Assembly: GCF_943169635.2 (NCBI RefSeq)
Contig: NZ_OW968186.1
Span: forward strand, 496,001-560,000
DNA: 64,000 bases
Source: Fenollaria sporofastidiosus
GTDB taxonomy: Bacteria > Bacillota > Clostridia > Tissierellales > Peptoniphilaceae
Direction of reading: 5' to 3'
A model generated the notes under the pieces. That model saw nothing but the letters and a program-made list of their open reading frames with translations, ran no database searches and was not told the DNA's origin. The position numbers were made by a program, and so were the translations under genes. This document shows positions 41,908-49,261 of the stretch, piece after piece (position 1 is the stretch's first letter; the number at the start of each line of letters is the position of its first letter).

Positions 41908-43011
41908 TGAAGACCTTACAAGAGTATAAAGAAGATTATGCAGATTTTAAAGAGAGATATATAAAATTAGGAGACTATCTTTGACGCTGATGCTCTAAAA
42001 GAGAAGAAGCAAAAGCTTGAAGCCAAGATGGTGGAGCCGTCGTTTTGGGACGATAAAGAGGCTGCCGATAAGGTGATAGACGAGCTCAAAGACATTACAA
42101 CGCCTCTTAATAGCTATGAAGAGATAGCCTCCAAGCTAGAGGATATGGAAGTCTACATCGAGCTATACGAGGAAGAAAGACCTGATAACTACAACGCTCT
42201 GCACACTTTGAGTGAAGAGATTGACATGGCGCTTGAGGAGCTAAAGGTGAGGACCTTACTTGATGGCGAATATGATAAGAATGGCGCTGTTGTCTCCATA
42301 CACGCAGGTACTGGCGGCACCGACGCTCAGGACTGGGCAGAGATGCTCTACCGCATGTATACGAGGTGGGCATCTCATCATGACTACAAGCTGGAGCTCA
42401 TCGACTACCTAGCGGACACTGAAGGCGGCATAAGAAGTGTTTACTTCAAGGTCTTAGGTGACTACGCGTATGGCTTTTTGAAGGCGGAGCGCGGGGTACA
42501 CAGACTTGTTAGGATATCGCCCTTCGACTCGCAAAAGAAGAGACACACGAGCTTTGCATCCGTTGACGTCTTTCCTGACATCGACGAGACCATAGCCATA
42601 GATATAAAGGAAGAGGATCTAAAGATAGACTACTACCGCTCGCAAGGTGCAGGCGGTCAATCGGTTAACACGACAGACTCTGCGGTGCGCATCACGCACA
42701 TACCGACAGGAGTTGTTGCGACATGCCAAAACGAGCGTAGTCAAAGGCAGAACAAGGAAGTCGCACTGCGCATACTCTACGGCAAGCTTGTGCAGCTTAA
42801 GGAAGAGGAGCGCAAGAAGACCATAGACGAGCTTACAGGCGACTACTCGCAGATTGCGTGGGGCTCGCAGATACGTAGCTACATCTTTAATCCGTACATG
42901 CTAGTTAAGGATCACAGGACAGATGTGGAGAACTTTGAGGTGCAAAAGGTCATCGACGGCGACATCGACAAGTTCATCTACGCCTACCTTGATCATGTGA
43001 GGGAGGCTTAG
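41907..43011 (+). CDS. prfB: Peptide chain release factor 2 (programmed +1 frameshift)
   Basis: Recognises UGA and UAA. The first 25 codons run from the ATG at 41907 to CTT at 41979-41981, followed by an in-frame TGA. A +1 shift (skipping T at 41982) continues as DADALKEKKQKLEAK into the main frame, giving about 367 residues. The main frame has the SPF-type recognition loop (RISPFDSQKKRHTS region) and the catalytic GGQ (RSQGAGGQSVNTTDSAVRI). The standard RF2 autoregulation is intact. Confidence 0.95.
41969..41985 (+). promoter_or_regulatory. RF2 frameshift site
   Basis: AGGAG followed after 5 bases by CTTTGAC, equal to the classic internal Shine-Dalgarno plus CUU-UGA-C slip site. Confidence 0.93.
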
Positions 43012-43012
43012 T

Positions 43013-43429
43013 ATGAGAGAAGTACTAAATACACTCTCTGATACAGTGCGCGCCGCTGAGGCCATAGCTAAGACCATAGACCTAGGCGAGATTGTACTTT
43101 TAAAAGGGGAGATGGGTGCCGGTAAGACGACCATCACTAAGGCGATAGTTAAGGCACTCGGTTCGGATGACTACGTGACAAGTCCGACTTTCGCAATCAT
43201 GAACGTATACAAGGCGAAGGAGGTCTCTATATACCACTTCGACTTATATAGACTCACAAAGTCCATGGATATCGACTCCTTAGGTCTTGATGACTACCTA
43301 TATGATGAGAAGGCGGTGAGCCTAATTGAGTGGCCTGAGGCGATAGAGAGTGAGTTCAAAGACGCGAAGAGGATAAGCCTTACTAAAGACGGCGAGAGTC
43401 GTATTATAGAAACGAATTTTGATTATTAG
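43013..43429 (+). CDS. tsaE: tRNA threonylcarbamoyladenosine biosynthesis ATPase TsaE
   Basis: 138 residues; Walker A KGEMGAGKTTITKAI near residue 35, SPTFAIMNVY and HFDLYRL. Needed with TsaB/TsaD for the t6A37 modification. It follows prfB by one base. Confidence 0.94.
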   Translation: MREVLNTLSDTVRAAEAIAKTIDLGEIVLLKGEMGAGKTTITKAIVKALGSDDYVTSPTFAIMNVYKAKEVSIYHFDLYRLTKSMDIDSLGLDDYLYDEKAVSLIEWPEAIESEFKDAKRISLTKDGESRIIETNFDY

Positions 43430-43436
43430 AGGTTAT

Positions 43437-44108
43437 ATGAAGATATTAAGTTTAGACAGTTCAAGTAGATATATAAGCGCGGCGCTTGCAGTGGACGGCG
43501 TTGTGAGAGGCGAGTTCAACGTCTCATACGACAGGAGCGCCTCCGAAAAGCTTGCCCTGATGGCTAAGGAGATTTTGGACATCTTTGGTCTAAAAGTGGA
43601 TGAAGTCGATGCCTTTGCAGTGTCAAAGGGACCCGGTTCCTTCACAGGACTTAGGATAGCCGCGGCCATGATTAAGGCCTTCAGCTTTAAGGACAATAAG
43701 CCAATTTACACCGTGTCTTCGCTAAAGGCGATGAGCTACCGCTACAAAGGGCTCAAATACATCATCCCCGCGATTGATGCGAGACGCGATAGAGCCTTTG
43801 CGGCGCTTTATAGCTATGAAGATGACTTTGAGCTGATGAAGGAAGAGAGAATCTACACTCTTGATGAGCTTGTAGACATGGTAAATGGACTTAGCGCTAC
43901 TGTCATTATGCCGGGCGATTTCTACGGAAAATACAAGGAAAAGTTCGGTGCTAATGTCATAGCAGGCGTTTATAGAGAGAACGAACCCATAGCCAAGGAA
44001 GTCCTGGACTATGTCATAGATCACATGGATGAGATAAAGGCTGAGGACAGATACGGCGCGATACCTATATACATGAAGTCGTCGCAAGCTGAGGAAGACA
44101 AGAAGTGA
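43437..44108 (+). CDS. tsaB: tRNA threonylcarbamoyladenosine biosynthesis protein TsaB
   Basis: 223 residues of the ASKHA fold, with MKILSLDSSSRYISAALA and AVSKGPGSFTGLRIAAAM. The ATG at 43437 is preferred over earlier in-frame codons within tsaE since it gives the usual start and has GAGGTT upstream. It overlaps rimI by 4 bases. Confidence 0.93.
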   Translation: MKILSLDSSSRYISAALAVDGVVRGEFNVSYDRSASEKLALMAKEILDIFGLKVDEVDAFAVSKGPGSFTGLRIAAAMIKAFSFKDNKPIYTVSSLKAMSYRYKGLKYIIPAIDARRDRAFAALYSYEDDFELMKEERIYTLDELVDMVNGLSATVIMPGDFYGKYKEKFGANVIAGVYRENEPIAKEVLDYVIDHMDEIKAEDRYGAIPIYMKSSQAEEDKK

Positions 44109-44521
44109 TTAGAAAAGCTGAGCTTATGGATGCCGAGGCCATATACGAGATTTTGCAAAGTACGGACGATGCGTGGAGCATGGGCGTCGTCGAAAGTGAG
44201 CTTAAAAGTGAAAGCTCTAAGGCCTTTGTCTATGTGGATGAAGAGGGAGCCGTGCAAGGCTTTGTCGACATCAAAATTTTGTACGATGAGGCGGATTTGA
44301 TGCACATAGCGGCCTCGAAAGATATGAGAGGGCAGGGTATTGGCGCAAAGCTATTAGCAAAGGCGCTTGAGGAAGCGGAAGAAAAACCCATCGCATTAGA
44401 AGTTCGCGTAAGCAATTTCAAGGCGATAAGCTTATATGAAAAGTATGATTTTAAAATTGAGGCAAGGCGCAAAAACTATTATCATGGTGAAGATGCGCTG
44501 ATTATGTGGAGGAGAAAGTGA
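44105..44521 (+). CDS. rimI: Ribosomal protein S18 alanine N-acetyltransferase
   Basis: 138 residues, GNAT fold, acetyl-CoA loop DMRGQGIGAKLLAKAL (near 75-90) and the RimI-type end EARRKNYY-GEDALIMWR. It starts with GTG and sits in the usual tsaE-tsaB-rimI-tsaD order. Confidence 0.9.
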   Translation: MIRKAELMDAEAIYEILQSTDDAWSMGVVESELKSESSKAFVYVDEEGAVQGFVDIKILYDEADLMHIAASKDMRGQGIGAKLLAKALEEAEEKPIALEVRVSNFKAISLYEKYDFKIEARRKNYYHGEDALIMWRRK

Positions 44522-45519
44522 AACATTTAGCTATAGAAAGTTCGTGCGACGAGACATCCATCGCCATCTTGGACGACTTGGAAGTTTTGTCAAATGTCAT
44601 AGCAACGCAGATAGATACGCACAGAGAGTTCGGGGGCGTGGTGCCGGAGATTGCGTCAAGGATGCACATCGAAGCGATCTCGACTGTACTTGAGAAGGCG
44701 CTAGCTGAAGCGAAGACGGACTTAGAAGAAATTGAATTTATATCTGTAACGAGGGGACCGGGACTGATCGGAGCCCTACTTGTTGGCGTGTCCTTTGCAA
44801 AGGCACTAGCCATGTCCTTGGACGTGCCGCTAGTTCCTGTTAACCACATGAAGGGGCACATCGCAGCAAACTACATAACGACAGAGGGACTGAAGCCGCC
44901 ATTCGTTTCGCTTGTTGTCTCAGGTGGCCACACCTACCTTGTTAATATGAAGGACTACTACGACTATGACCTAGTCGGCAGAACCTTGGATGACGCTGCG
45001 GGCGAATCCTTTGACAAAGTTGCCAGAGCCTTGGGACTACCGTACCCTGGTGGACCTGAGATAGAAAAACTCGCTATGGAAGGTAATCAAGATGCCATAG
45101 ACTTGCCACGCGTTATGATGAAGTCGGGCGACTACAACTTTAGTTTCTCGGGATTAAAGACAGCGGTTCTAAACTACCTTCATAACGAAGAACAAAGAGG
45201 ACAAGAAGTCAATAAGGCTGACGTCGCAGCATCCTTTCAAAAGGCCGCAGTCGATGTACTCGCAAAGAAGGCAGTCGATTTGAAAGACGAGCTCGGATAT
45301 GACAAGATAGTGCTTGCGGGCGGCGTCTCGAACAATAAAGCCTTACGCGAGGCACTTATTAAGGAAGAGAAGGCACATGGCTTTACACTGTATTACCCAA
45401 AGGCCGTGTATACTACAGATAATGCTGCGATGATAGCTGCACAAGGGTATTTGGAATATGTGCATGGATGTTGTGGGATGGATCTGAGCTTTGAGGTTGA
45501 TCCGAACCTAGGACTATAG
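44518..45519 (+). CDS. tsaD: tRNA N6-adenosine threonylcarbamoyltransferase TsaD
   Basis: 333 residues. LAIESSCDETSIAI start, metal-binding HMKGH (HxxxH) and a C-terminal part with GGVSNNKALRE. The GTG at 44518 overlaps the rimI stop (GTGA) with GGAGG 5 bases before it; a GTG four codons earlier is possible. It is the last housekeeping gene before the accessory island. Confidence 0.94.
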   Translation: MKHLAIESSCDETSIAILDDLEVLSNVIATQIDTHREFGGVVPEIASRMHIEAISTVLEKALAEAKTDLEEIEFISVTRGPGLIGALLVGVSFAKALAMSLDVPLVPVNHMKGHIAANYITTEGLKPPFVSLVVSGGHTYLVNMKDYYDYDLVGRTLDDAAGESFDKVARALGLPYPGGPEIEKLAMEGNQDAIDLPRVMMKSGDYNFSFSGLKTAVLNYLHNEEQRGQEVNKADVAASFQKAAVDVLAKKAVDLKDELGYDKIVLAGGVSNNKALREALIKEEKAHGFTLYYPKAVYTTDNAAMIAAQGYLEYVHGCCGMDLSFEVDPNLGL

Positions 45520-45528
45520 TTAATTTCA

Positions 45529-45545
45529 CATTCAAACGAGCCCTT
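45529..45545. other. Left copy of a 17-bp direct repeat bracketing the island (possible att)
   Basis: CATTCAAACGAGCCCTT occurs here, right after tsaD, and again at 57948-57964. The right copy is the start of a full family A repeat; here the repeat breaks off after 17 bases. This fits an insertion or recombination that split a family A repeat. Confidence 0.5.
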
Positions 45546-45583
45546 AGTTGCTTTTAATTAGGGATTTGTTTTCTTAAAAATTT

Positions 45584-45615
45584 ATCGGCATGAAGGTATT
45601 GACCTTTGTGCCGAT
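45584..45615. terminator. Bidirectional terminator between tsaD and the recombinase gene
   Basis: ATCGGCATGAAGGT / ACCTTTGTGCCGAT stem with a 4-base loop, A-rich on one side and T-rich on the other. It lies between two convergent stop codons. Confidence 0.75.
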
Positions 45616-45617
45616 TT

Positions 45618-47255
45618 TTAAATGTCAATTTTTCCTATAAAGTTCCAATAAATCCAAATGGTTTGCTTTTTTAATTTTGTATCTGGAATTTGTTCGAATT
45701 GTTCTACATAAATCTTGTCTACAAATGTTCTAATGATTTCAGGATCGAGTTCTTTAATATCTGTATATTTTCTTACTATCTTTAAAAATGACTCCACATT
45801 AAGCTCTTCTTGCTGGGATATTGCAATGGTTTCTTTAAGTTCAGCAATTTTTGTTTGAAGCATATTTTCTTCATCATCGTAAGCTTTAGCCTTTTTTTTA
45901 AATCGCTGGTCAGATATTTTACCTGCCAAGTTATCTTCATAGAGGCTTTGAACTATAGAGTCGATTTTTAAAATCCTATTTTTTGCATCTTCCATTTCTT
46001 TTCTTTGACTCCTTAATGTCTGATTTAATTCACTAGTCTTTTTCTTTAAAACTAAATCTACAAACTCGTCCTCATGTTCTTTTGCAAAGGCTGTAATTTT
46101 CCTTATTTCTTTAAGTAGTATTTCTTCGACTTGTATATTCTTTATTTTATGTGAAGTGCATTTGCCTTTTTGCTTTCTATAAGTTGAGCAGACAAAGTAC
46201 TCTCTTTCATGCGACCAGCCTTTACCTCTTGCTTGATAAAGTTTTGCTCCACAGTCTGCACAGTATAGCATACCAGAAAGAGCTGGCATTTCACCTAAGT
46301 CATTTGGAACTCTTCTTGCTTTTCTTATCCTTTTTACAATATCAAAAGTTTCCTCATCGATAATTGCTTCGTGAACATTATCAAAGATCGCCCACTCAGA
46401 CCTTGGATTGTCTACACTTTTCTTTGTTTTATATGATTTTCTCTTTGTTCTAAAGTTTACGACTTTGCCTAGATATTCTTCTCTGTCTAGTATAATTGCG
46501 ACTGTATCAGGACTCCAGTTACCTTTAATCTTAGGAGCACTAACAGGATAGTTTATACCTATAGTTTTAAAGTGTTCAGCAGGGGTTGGTATATTTCTCT
46601 TTTTTAATTCGTTTGCAATTTGACTTGGACCATATCCTTTGACACAAAGGTTAAAGATAAGTTTAATAACTTCTGCTGCATCTTCATCAACTACCCATTT
46701 ATTTTTATCTTCTTTATCTTTTAAATAGCCATAAGGTGGATTAGTTGATAGTGGTTTTCCACTTTGACCTTTAGATTTGAATATAGCCTGTACCTTCTTG
46801 CTCGTGTCTTTAGCATAAAACTCATTGAAGATATTAATGAAAGGTGTTAAATCGTTTTCTACTTGCTTACTTGAATCCACACCATTGTTAATAGCAATGA
46901 ATCGTATATCGTTATCTGGGAATAGGACTTCTGTGAAGAATCCTACCTTTAGATAATCCCTTCCAAGTCTGCTCATATCTTTTACAATGATATTTTCAAC
47001 TTTTCCATCTTTTATTAAGGCACTTAGTTTATTCCATGAAGGTCTGTCAAAGTTTGTTCCTGAATATCCATCATCTACAAAGAATTCTAAGTTTTTAAAT
47101 CCCATATCTAAAGCATATTTTTTTAGTATGTTTTTTTGATTTATGATAGAATTACTCTCTCCTTGAAGATCATCATCTCTCGAAAGTCTACAGTATAGTG
47201 CTGTAATCTTTTCATTATCTGAGAAGTAAGAAGACTGTCTATTTAATTGTTCCAT
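45618..47255 (-). CDS. Large serine recombinase (TnpX/TndX-like)
   Basis: 545 residues. Resolvase domain about 15-165 with the catalytic Ser in ALYCRLSRDDD and VKDMSRLGRDYLKVG. Recombinase domain about 190-300. Zinc ribbon (CADCGAKLYQARG with CSTYRKQKGKCTSHK) and a coiled coil plus DUF4368-like tail. These enzymes integrate and excise Tn4451/Tn5397-type elements. The ATG at 47255 follows AGGGAGGAAAAT; the upstream in-frame codons are excluded. The 3' end faces the left junction, as expected for an element integrase. Confidence 0.9.
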   Translation of the reverse strand: MEQLNRQSSYFSDNEKITALYCRLSRDDDLQGESNSIINQKNILKKYALDMGFKNLEFFVDDGYSGTNFDRPSWNKLSALIKDGKVENIIVKDMSRLGRDYLKVGFFTEVLFPDNDIRFIAINNGVDSSKQVENDLTPFINIFNEFYAKDTSKKVQAIFKSKGQSGKPLSTNPPYGYLKDKEDKNKWVVDEDAAEVIKLIFNLCVKGYGPSQIANELKKRNIPTPAEHFKTIGINYPVSAPKIKGNWSPDTVAIILDREEYLGKVVNFRTKRKSYKTKKSVDNPRSEWAIFDNVHEAIIDEETFDIVKRIRKARRVPNDLGEMPALSGMLYCADCGAKLYQARGKGWSHEREYFVCSTYRKQKGKCTSHKIKNIQVEEILLKEIRKITAFAKEHEDEFVDLVLKKKTSELNQTLRSQRKEMEDAKNRILKIDSIVQSLYEDNLAGKISDQRFKKKAKAYDDEENMLQTKIAELKETIAISQQEELNVESFLKIVRKYTDIKELDPEIIRTFVDKIYVEQFEQIPDTKLKKQTIWIYWNFIGKIDI

Positions 47256-47327
47256 ATTTTCCTCCCTTCTGACAGTCTTCAAGTGGCAATTACATATTAC
47301 CGTACTTTTCAGACTATATCAAGTTAA

Positions 47328-47504
47328 TTAAGCAGATAAACTCGCTTTTTTAAAAGAATCTACATTGCTCAATATTAAGTCTTTGATAATTTTATCTACA
47401 CTCTTTTTTGCATTTTTACTATTCAGAGAATGAACTGTAAAAAGAGTGCCGTATGCTTCAATGCTGTCCGATGCCTTAATATCATTCTTTTTAACATCCA
47501 GCAT
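47328..47504 (-). CDS. Small protein between capsid and recombinase genes
   Basis: 58 residues (MLDVKKNDIKASDSIEAYG, then LFTVHSLNSKNAKKSVDKI, ending SFKKASLSA). The ATG at 47504 lies 5 bases after the capsid stop, with AGAGGG upstream, so it is probably co-translated with the capsid gene. No family is recognised; a head accessory role is a guess from position. Confidence 0.6.
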   Translation of the reverse strand: MLDVKKNDIKASDSIEAYGTLFTVHSLNSKNAKKSVDKIIKDLILSNVDSFKKASLSA

Positions 47505-47509
47505 AGTAA

Positions 47510-48451
47510 TTATCCCTCTATAGATAAAGTAAGAACTGAATTTTTATCCATAAGTTTTGCATCAAGGTATTCACGTATGATAAAGCCTTGGTGTTGTTTA
47601 AGAGTAAACATCTCCGACAATCTTTTTATTGTAGGATTTTGTCTTTCAATAATCCAGTAATTTGAAAAGTCACCAAAAGCTATTGGTTTTTTACCTGCAT
47701 CAATATCTGGCATAAAGTTAGAGATAAGAATTTCTTTCCCCATAAAAGTGCCGTCATATTGATTCCACAGGAAGCTACCTTGACTATCTTTTAAGCTTTG
47801 AAGATAAAGAGCTGTTTTATCATTCATTATCCATTTAGCATTTTCTCTATATTCACTATCTAAACAGAAGAATAGCCTTTTCAAATCATCAAGCTTTACT
47901 TCTTTCGTAGCTGATATGTTCTTAACCTTATCATCGACTAATATTCCTAAAGGTTCTTTACTACCAGAGCCAGTAAGGAAAGCTTTATCTTCAGCCTTTG
48001 CAAAATTATGTGCAAATGTATTTAGAATTATTTTATCGATGTCAGTATTTTGATTGCTCAATAAATCTTCGTGTATTGTAATTAAGTTAGAAAGTGTGTT
48101 ATATTCTAGCTTTAAGCTCACATCTTTCATCTCTAAGACATCTGAAAACAAGTCTTGCTCTCCAGACTTTGTCCAAGTAGCCATTGATTTATTTGGAAAA
48201 GTTACAATGGAAGATGAGTCCACATCATTATTAAAAATTGTAGCTAGTTTTCTAAGTACACTTTTTCCTGCAAGCTTCTCTCTAAAATATTCTGTACTCT
48301 CTGTATCCATAAAAGGTGAACCATCCTTGATTAGACCAAGAGATTGAATATCTGTATATGATGATTCATTTTTCTTTCTTAAATAATTCCACAAATTAGT
48401 TCTGTAGGAATTACCTGCTAATACTTCGTTTCTTTTTAAATTTTCTTTCAT
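47510..48451 (-). CDS. HK97-type phage major capsid protein
   Basis: 313 residues. An N-terminal arm is followed by the HK97-fold core, with AEDKAFLTGSGSKEPLGILV (about 152-171), AKWIMNDKTALYLQSLKDSQ and GKEILISNFMPDI, and a C-terminal beta strand region (GFIIREYLDAKLMDKNSVLTL). There is no long scaffold (delta) domain. No portal, terminase, protease or tail gene is nearby, so this capsid gene is alone. A GC-rich cos-like block lies directly upstream. Confidence 0.85.
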   Translation of the reverse strand: MKENLKRNEVLAGNSYRTNLWNYLRKKNESSYTDIQSLGLIKDGSPFMDTESTEYFREKLAGKSVLRKLATIFNNDVDSSSIVTFPNKSMATWTKSGEQDLFSDVLEMKDVSLKLEYNTLSNLITIHEDLLSNQNTDIDKIILNTFAHNFAKAEDKAFLTGSGSKEPLGILVDDKVKNISATKEVKLDDLKRLFFCLDSEYRENAKWIMNDKTALYLQSLKDSQGSFLWNQYDGTFMGKEILISNFMPDIDAGKKPIAFGDFSNYWIIERQNPTIKRLSEMFTLKQHQGFIIREYLDAKLMDKNSVLTLSIEG

Positions 48452-48483
48452 TATTATACATGTCTCCTTTATATTTTATATTT

Positions 48484-48592
48484 GGGGTTAATACCCCCTT
48501 TGAACCTAAGTTTTTGTGCACGAGAGGGCGGCACCGTTGATGGTGAAAAGCTTTCTAGAGATTTAGATGCCCCCTAGGTCACAAATTATTTT
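48484..48592. other. GC-rich conserved-looking block, possible cos packaging site
   Basis: Read on the minus strand it contains GACCTAGGGGGCATCTAAAT, CACCATCAACGGTG (a small hairpin), CCGCCCTCTCGTGCACAAAA and GGGGGTATTAACCCC. It has no open frame and is far richer in G+C than the surroundings. The layout (GGGGGCATCT... CCTCTCGTGCACAAAA) is like the cos regions found beside small terminase genes in Firmicutes cos phages, as far as I recall them. The call is an inference. Confidence 0.4.
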
Positions 48593-48610
48593 TCATTAAA
48601 AGTATATGGG

Positions 48611-48694
48611 GCAGTGTGGCAGATGAAAATTAAACTTCCTATATAGAATGAAAGTATTAAGTCTTATATATTTACCTGCCACATAGCCACAAAG
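48611..48694. repeat. Paired inverted repeat, copy 1 (TGTGGCAG / CTGCCACA)
   Basis: TGTGGCAGATGAAAA at 48615 is mirrored by TTTACCTGCCACA at 48671-48683, plus an extra AGCCACA. The same arrangement occurs at 49178-49260. Each copy lies just after the stop codon side of a minus-strand gene. They may be replication iterons or terminators. Confidence 0.6.
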
Positions 48695-48696
48695 CT

Positions 48697-49098
48697 TTAT
48701 AGCTTAAAACTATTTTGATTTAAAAACTCTACAAGACTCTCTGTTCCTTTGAATGGTATGACTGTGTCTTGATTATCCAGTGTGTACTTATATATTTTTT
48801 CCTTAACAACTTTTATAGGCGTCTTGTCAATCTTATGAAGAACGATTACATCCCTTAACTTGAAAGCATTATTTAGCATGTCTTCACTTACAATTTCATT
48901 GTTCCTATAAAGGTGCATATCTTTACAATATAGAACTAAGTCTTTTAAATCATTAAGCTTGACTTCTTGTTCATCTTTCTTAATGAGATACCTATAATTT
49001 TTCTCTCTTTTTAATTCTGTAGATACTCCCTTTGGGGAAGTAACCACGATTTTGTCGTTTAAAGTAAACTTTCTTTCTAAATCTTCTTTTGTAAGCAT
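48697..49098 (-). CDS. Hypothetical protein of the mobile element
   Basis: 133 residues, charged, no signal or membrane span (MLTKEDLERKFTLNDKIVVT; later LKDLVLYCKDMHLYRNNEIV). GGAGG lies before the ATG. It sits between the primase and the cos-like block and is flanked by the two inverted repeat copies. No family recognised. Confidence 0.65.
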   Translation of the reverse strand: MLTKEDLERKFTLNDKIVVTSPKGVSTELKREKNYRYLIKKDEQEVKLNDLKDLVLYCKDMHLYRNNEIVSEDMLNNAFKLRDVIVLHKIDKTPIKVVKEKIYKYTLDNQDTVIPFKGTESLVEFLNQNSFKL

Positions 49099-49111
49099 TT
49101 ATATTTCCTCC

Positions 49112-49153
49112 TTATTTTATTTTTTGCTTAAAGCTATAATTACACACACTCAT
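49112..49153 (-). CDS. Possible 13-residue leader peptide
   Basis: MSVCNYSFKQKIK followed by TAA, preceded by a very strong AAGGAGGTGATG site. It lies between the primase and the gene at 48697. The site is stronger than those of the neighbouring genes, so translation is plausible; a coupling or leader role is a guess. Confidence 0.35.
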   Translation of the reverse strand: MSVCNYSFKQKIK

Positions 49154-49177
49154 AAGCATCACCTCCTTAAATGAGGG

Positions 49178-49260
49178 CAAGTGTGGCAGGTAAAAAAGTA
49201 TTTTATATATAGATACAAGATTTACAAATTAAATTTTTCATCTGCCACATTGCCACAAGT
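49178..49260. repeat. Paired inverted repeat, copy 2 (TGTGGCAG / CTGCCACA)
   Basis: TGTGGCAGGTAAAAAAG at 49182 is mirrored by TTTTTCATCTGCCACA ending at 49249, with a further TGCCACA at 49251. It pairs with the copy at 48611 in design and AT-rich middle. Confidence 0.6.
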
Positions 49261-49261
49261 T

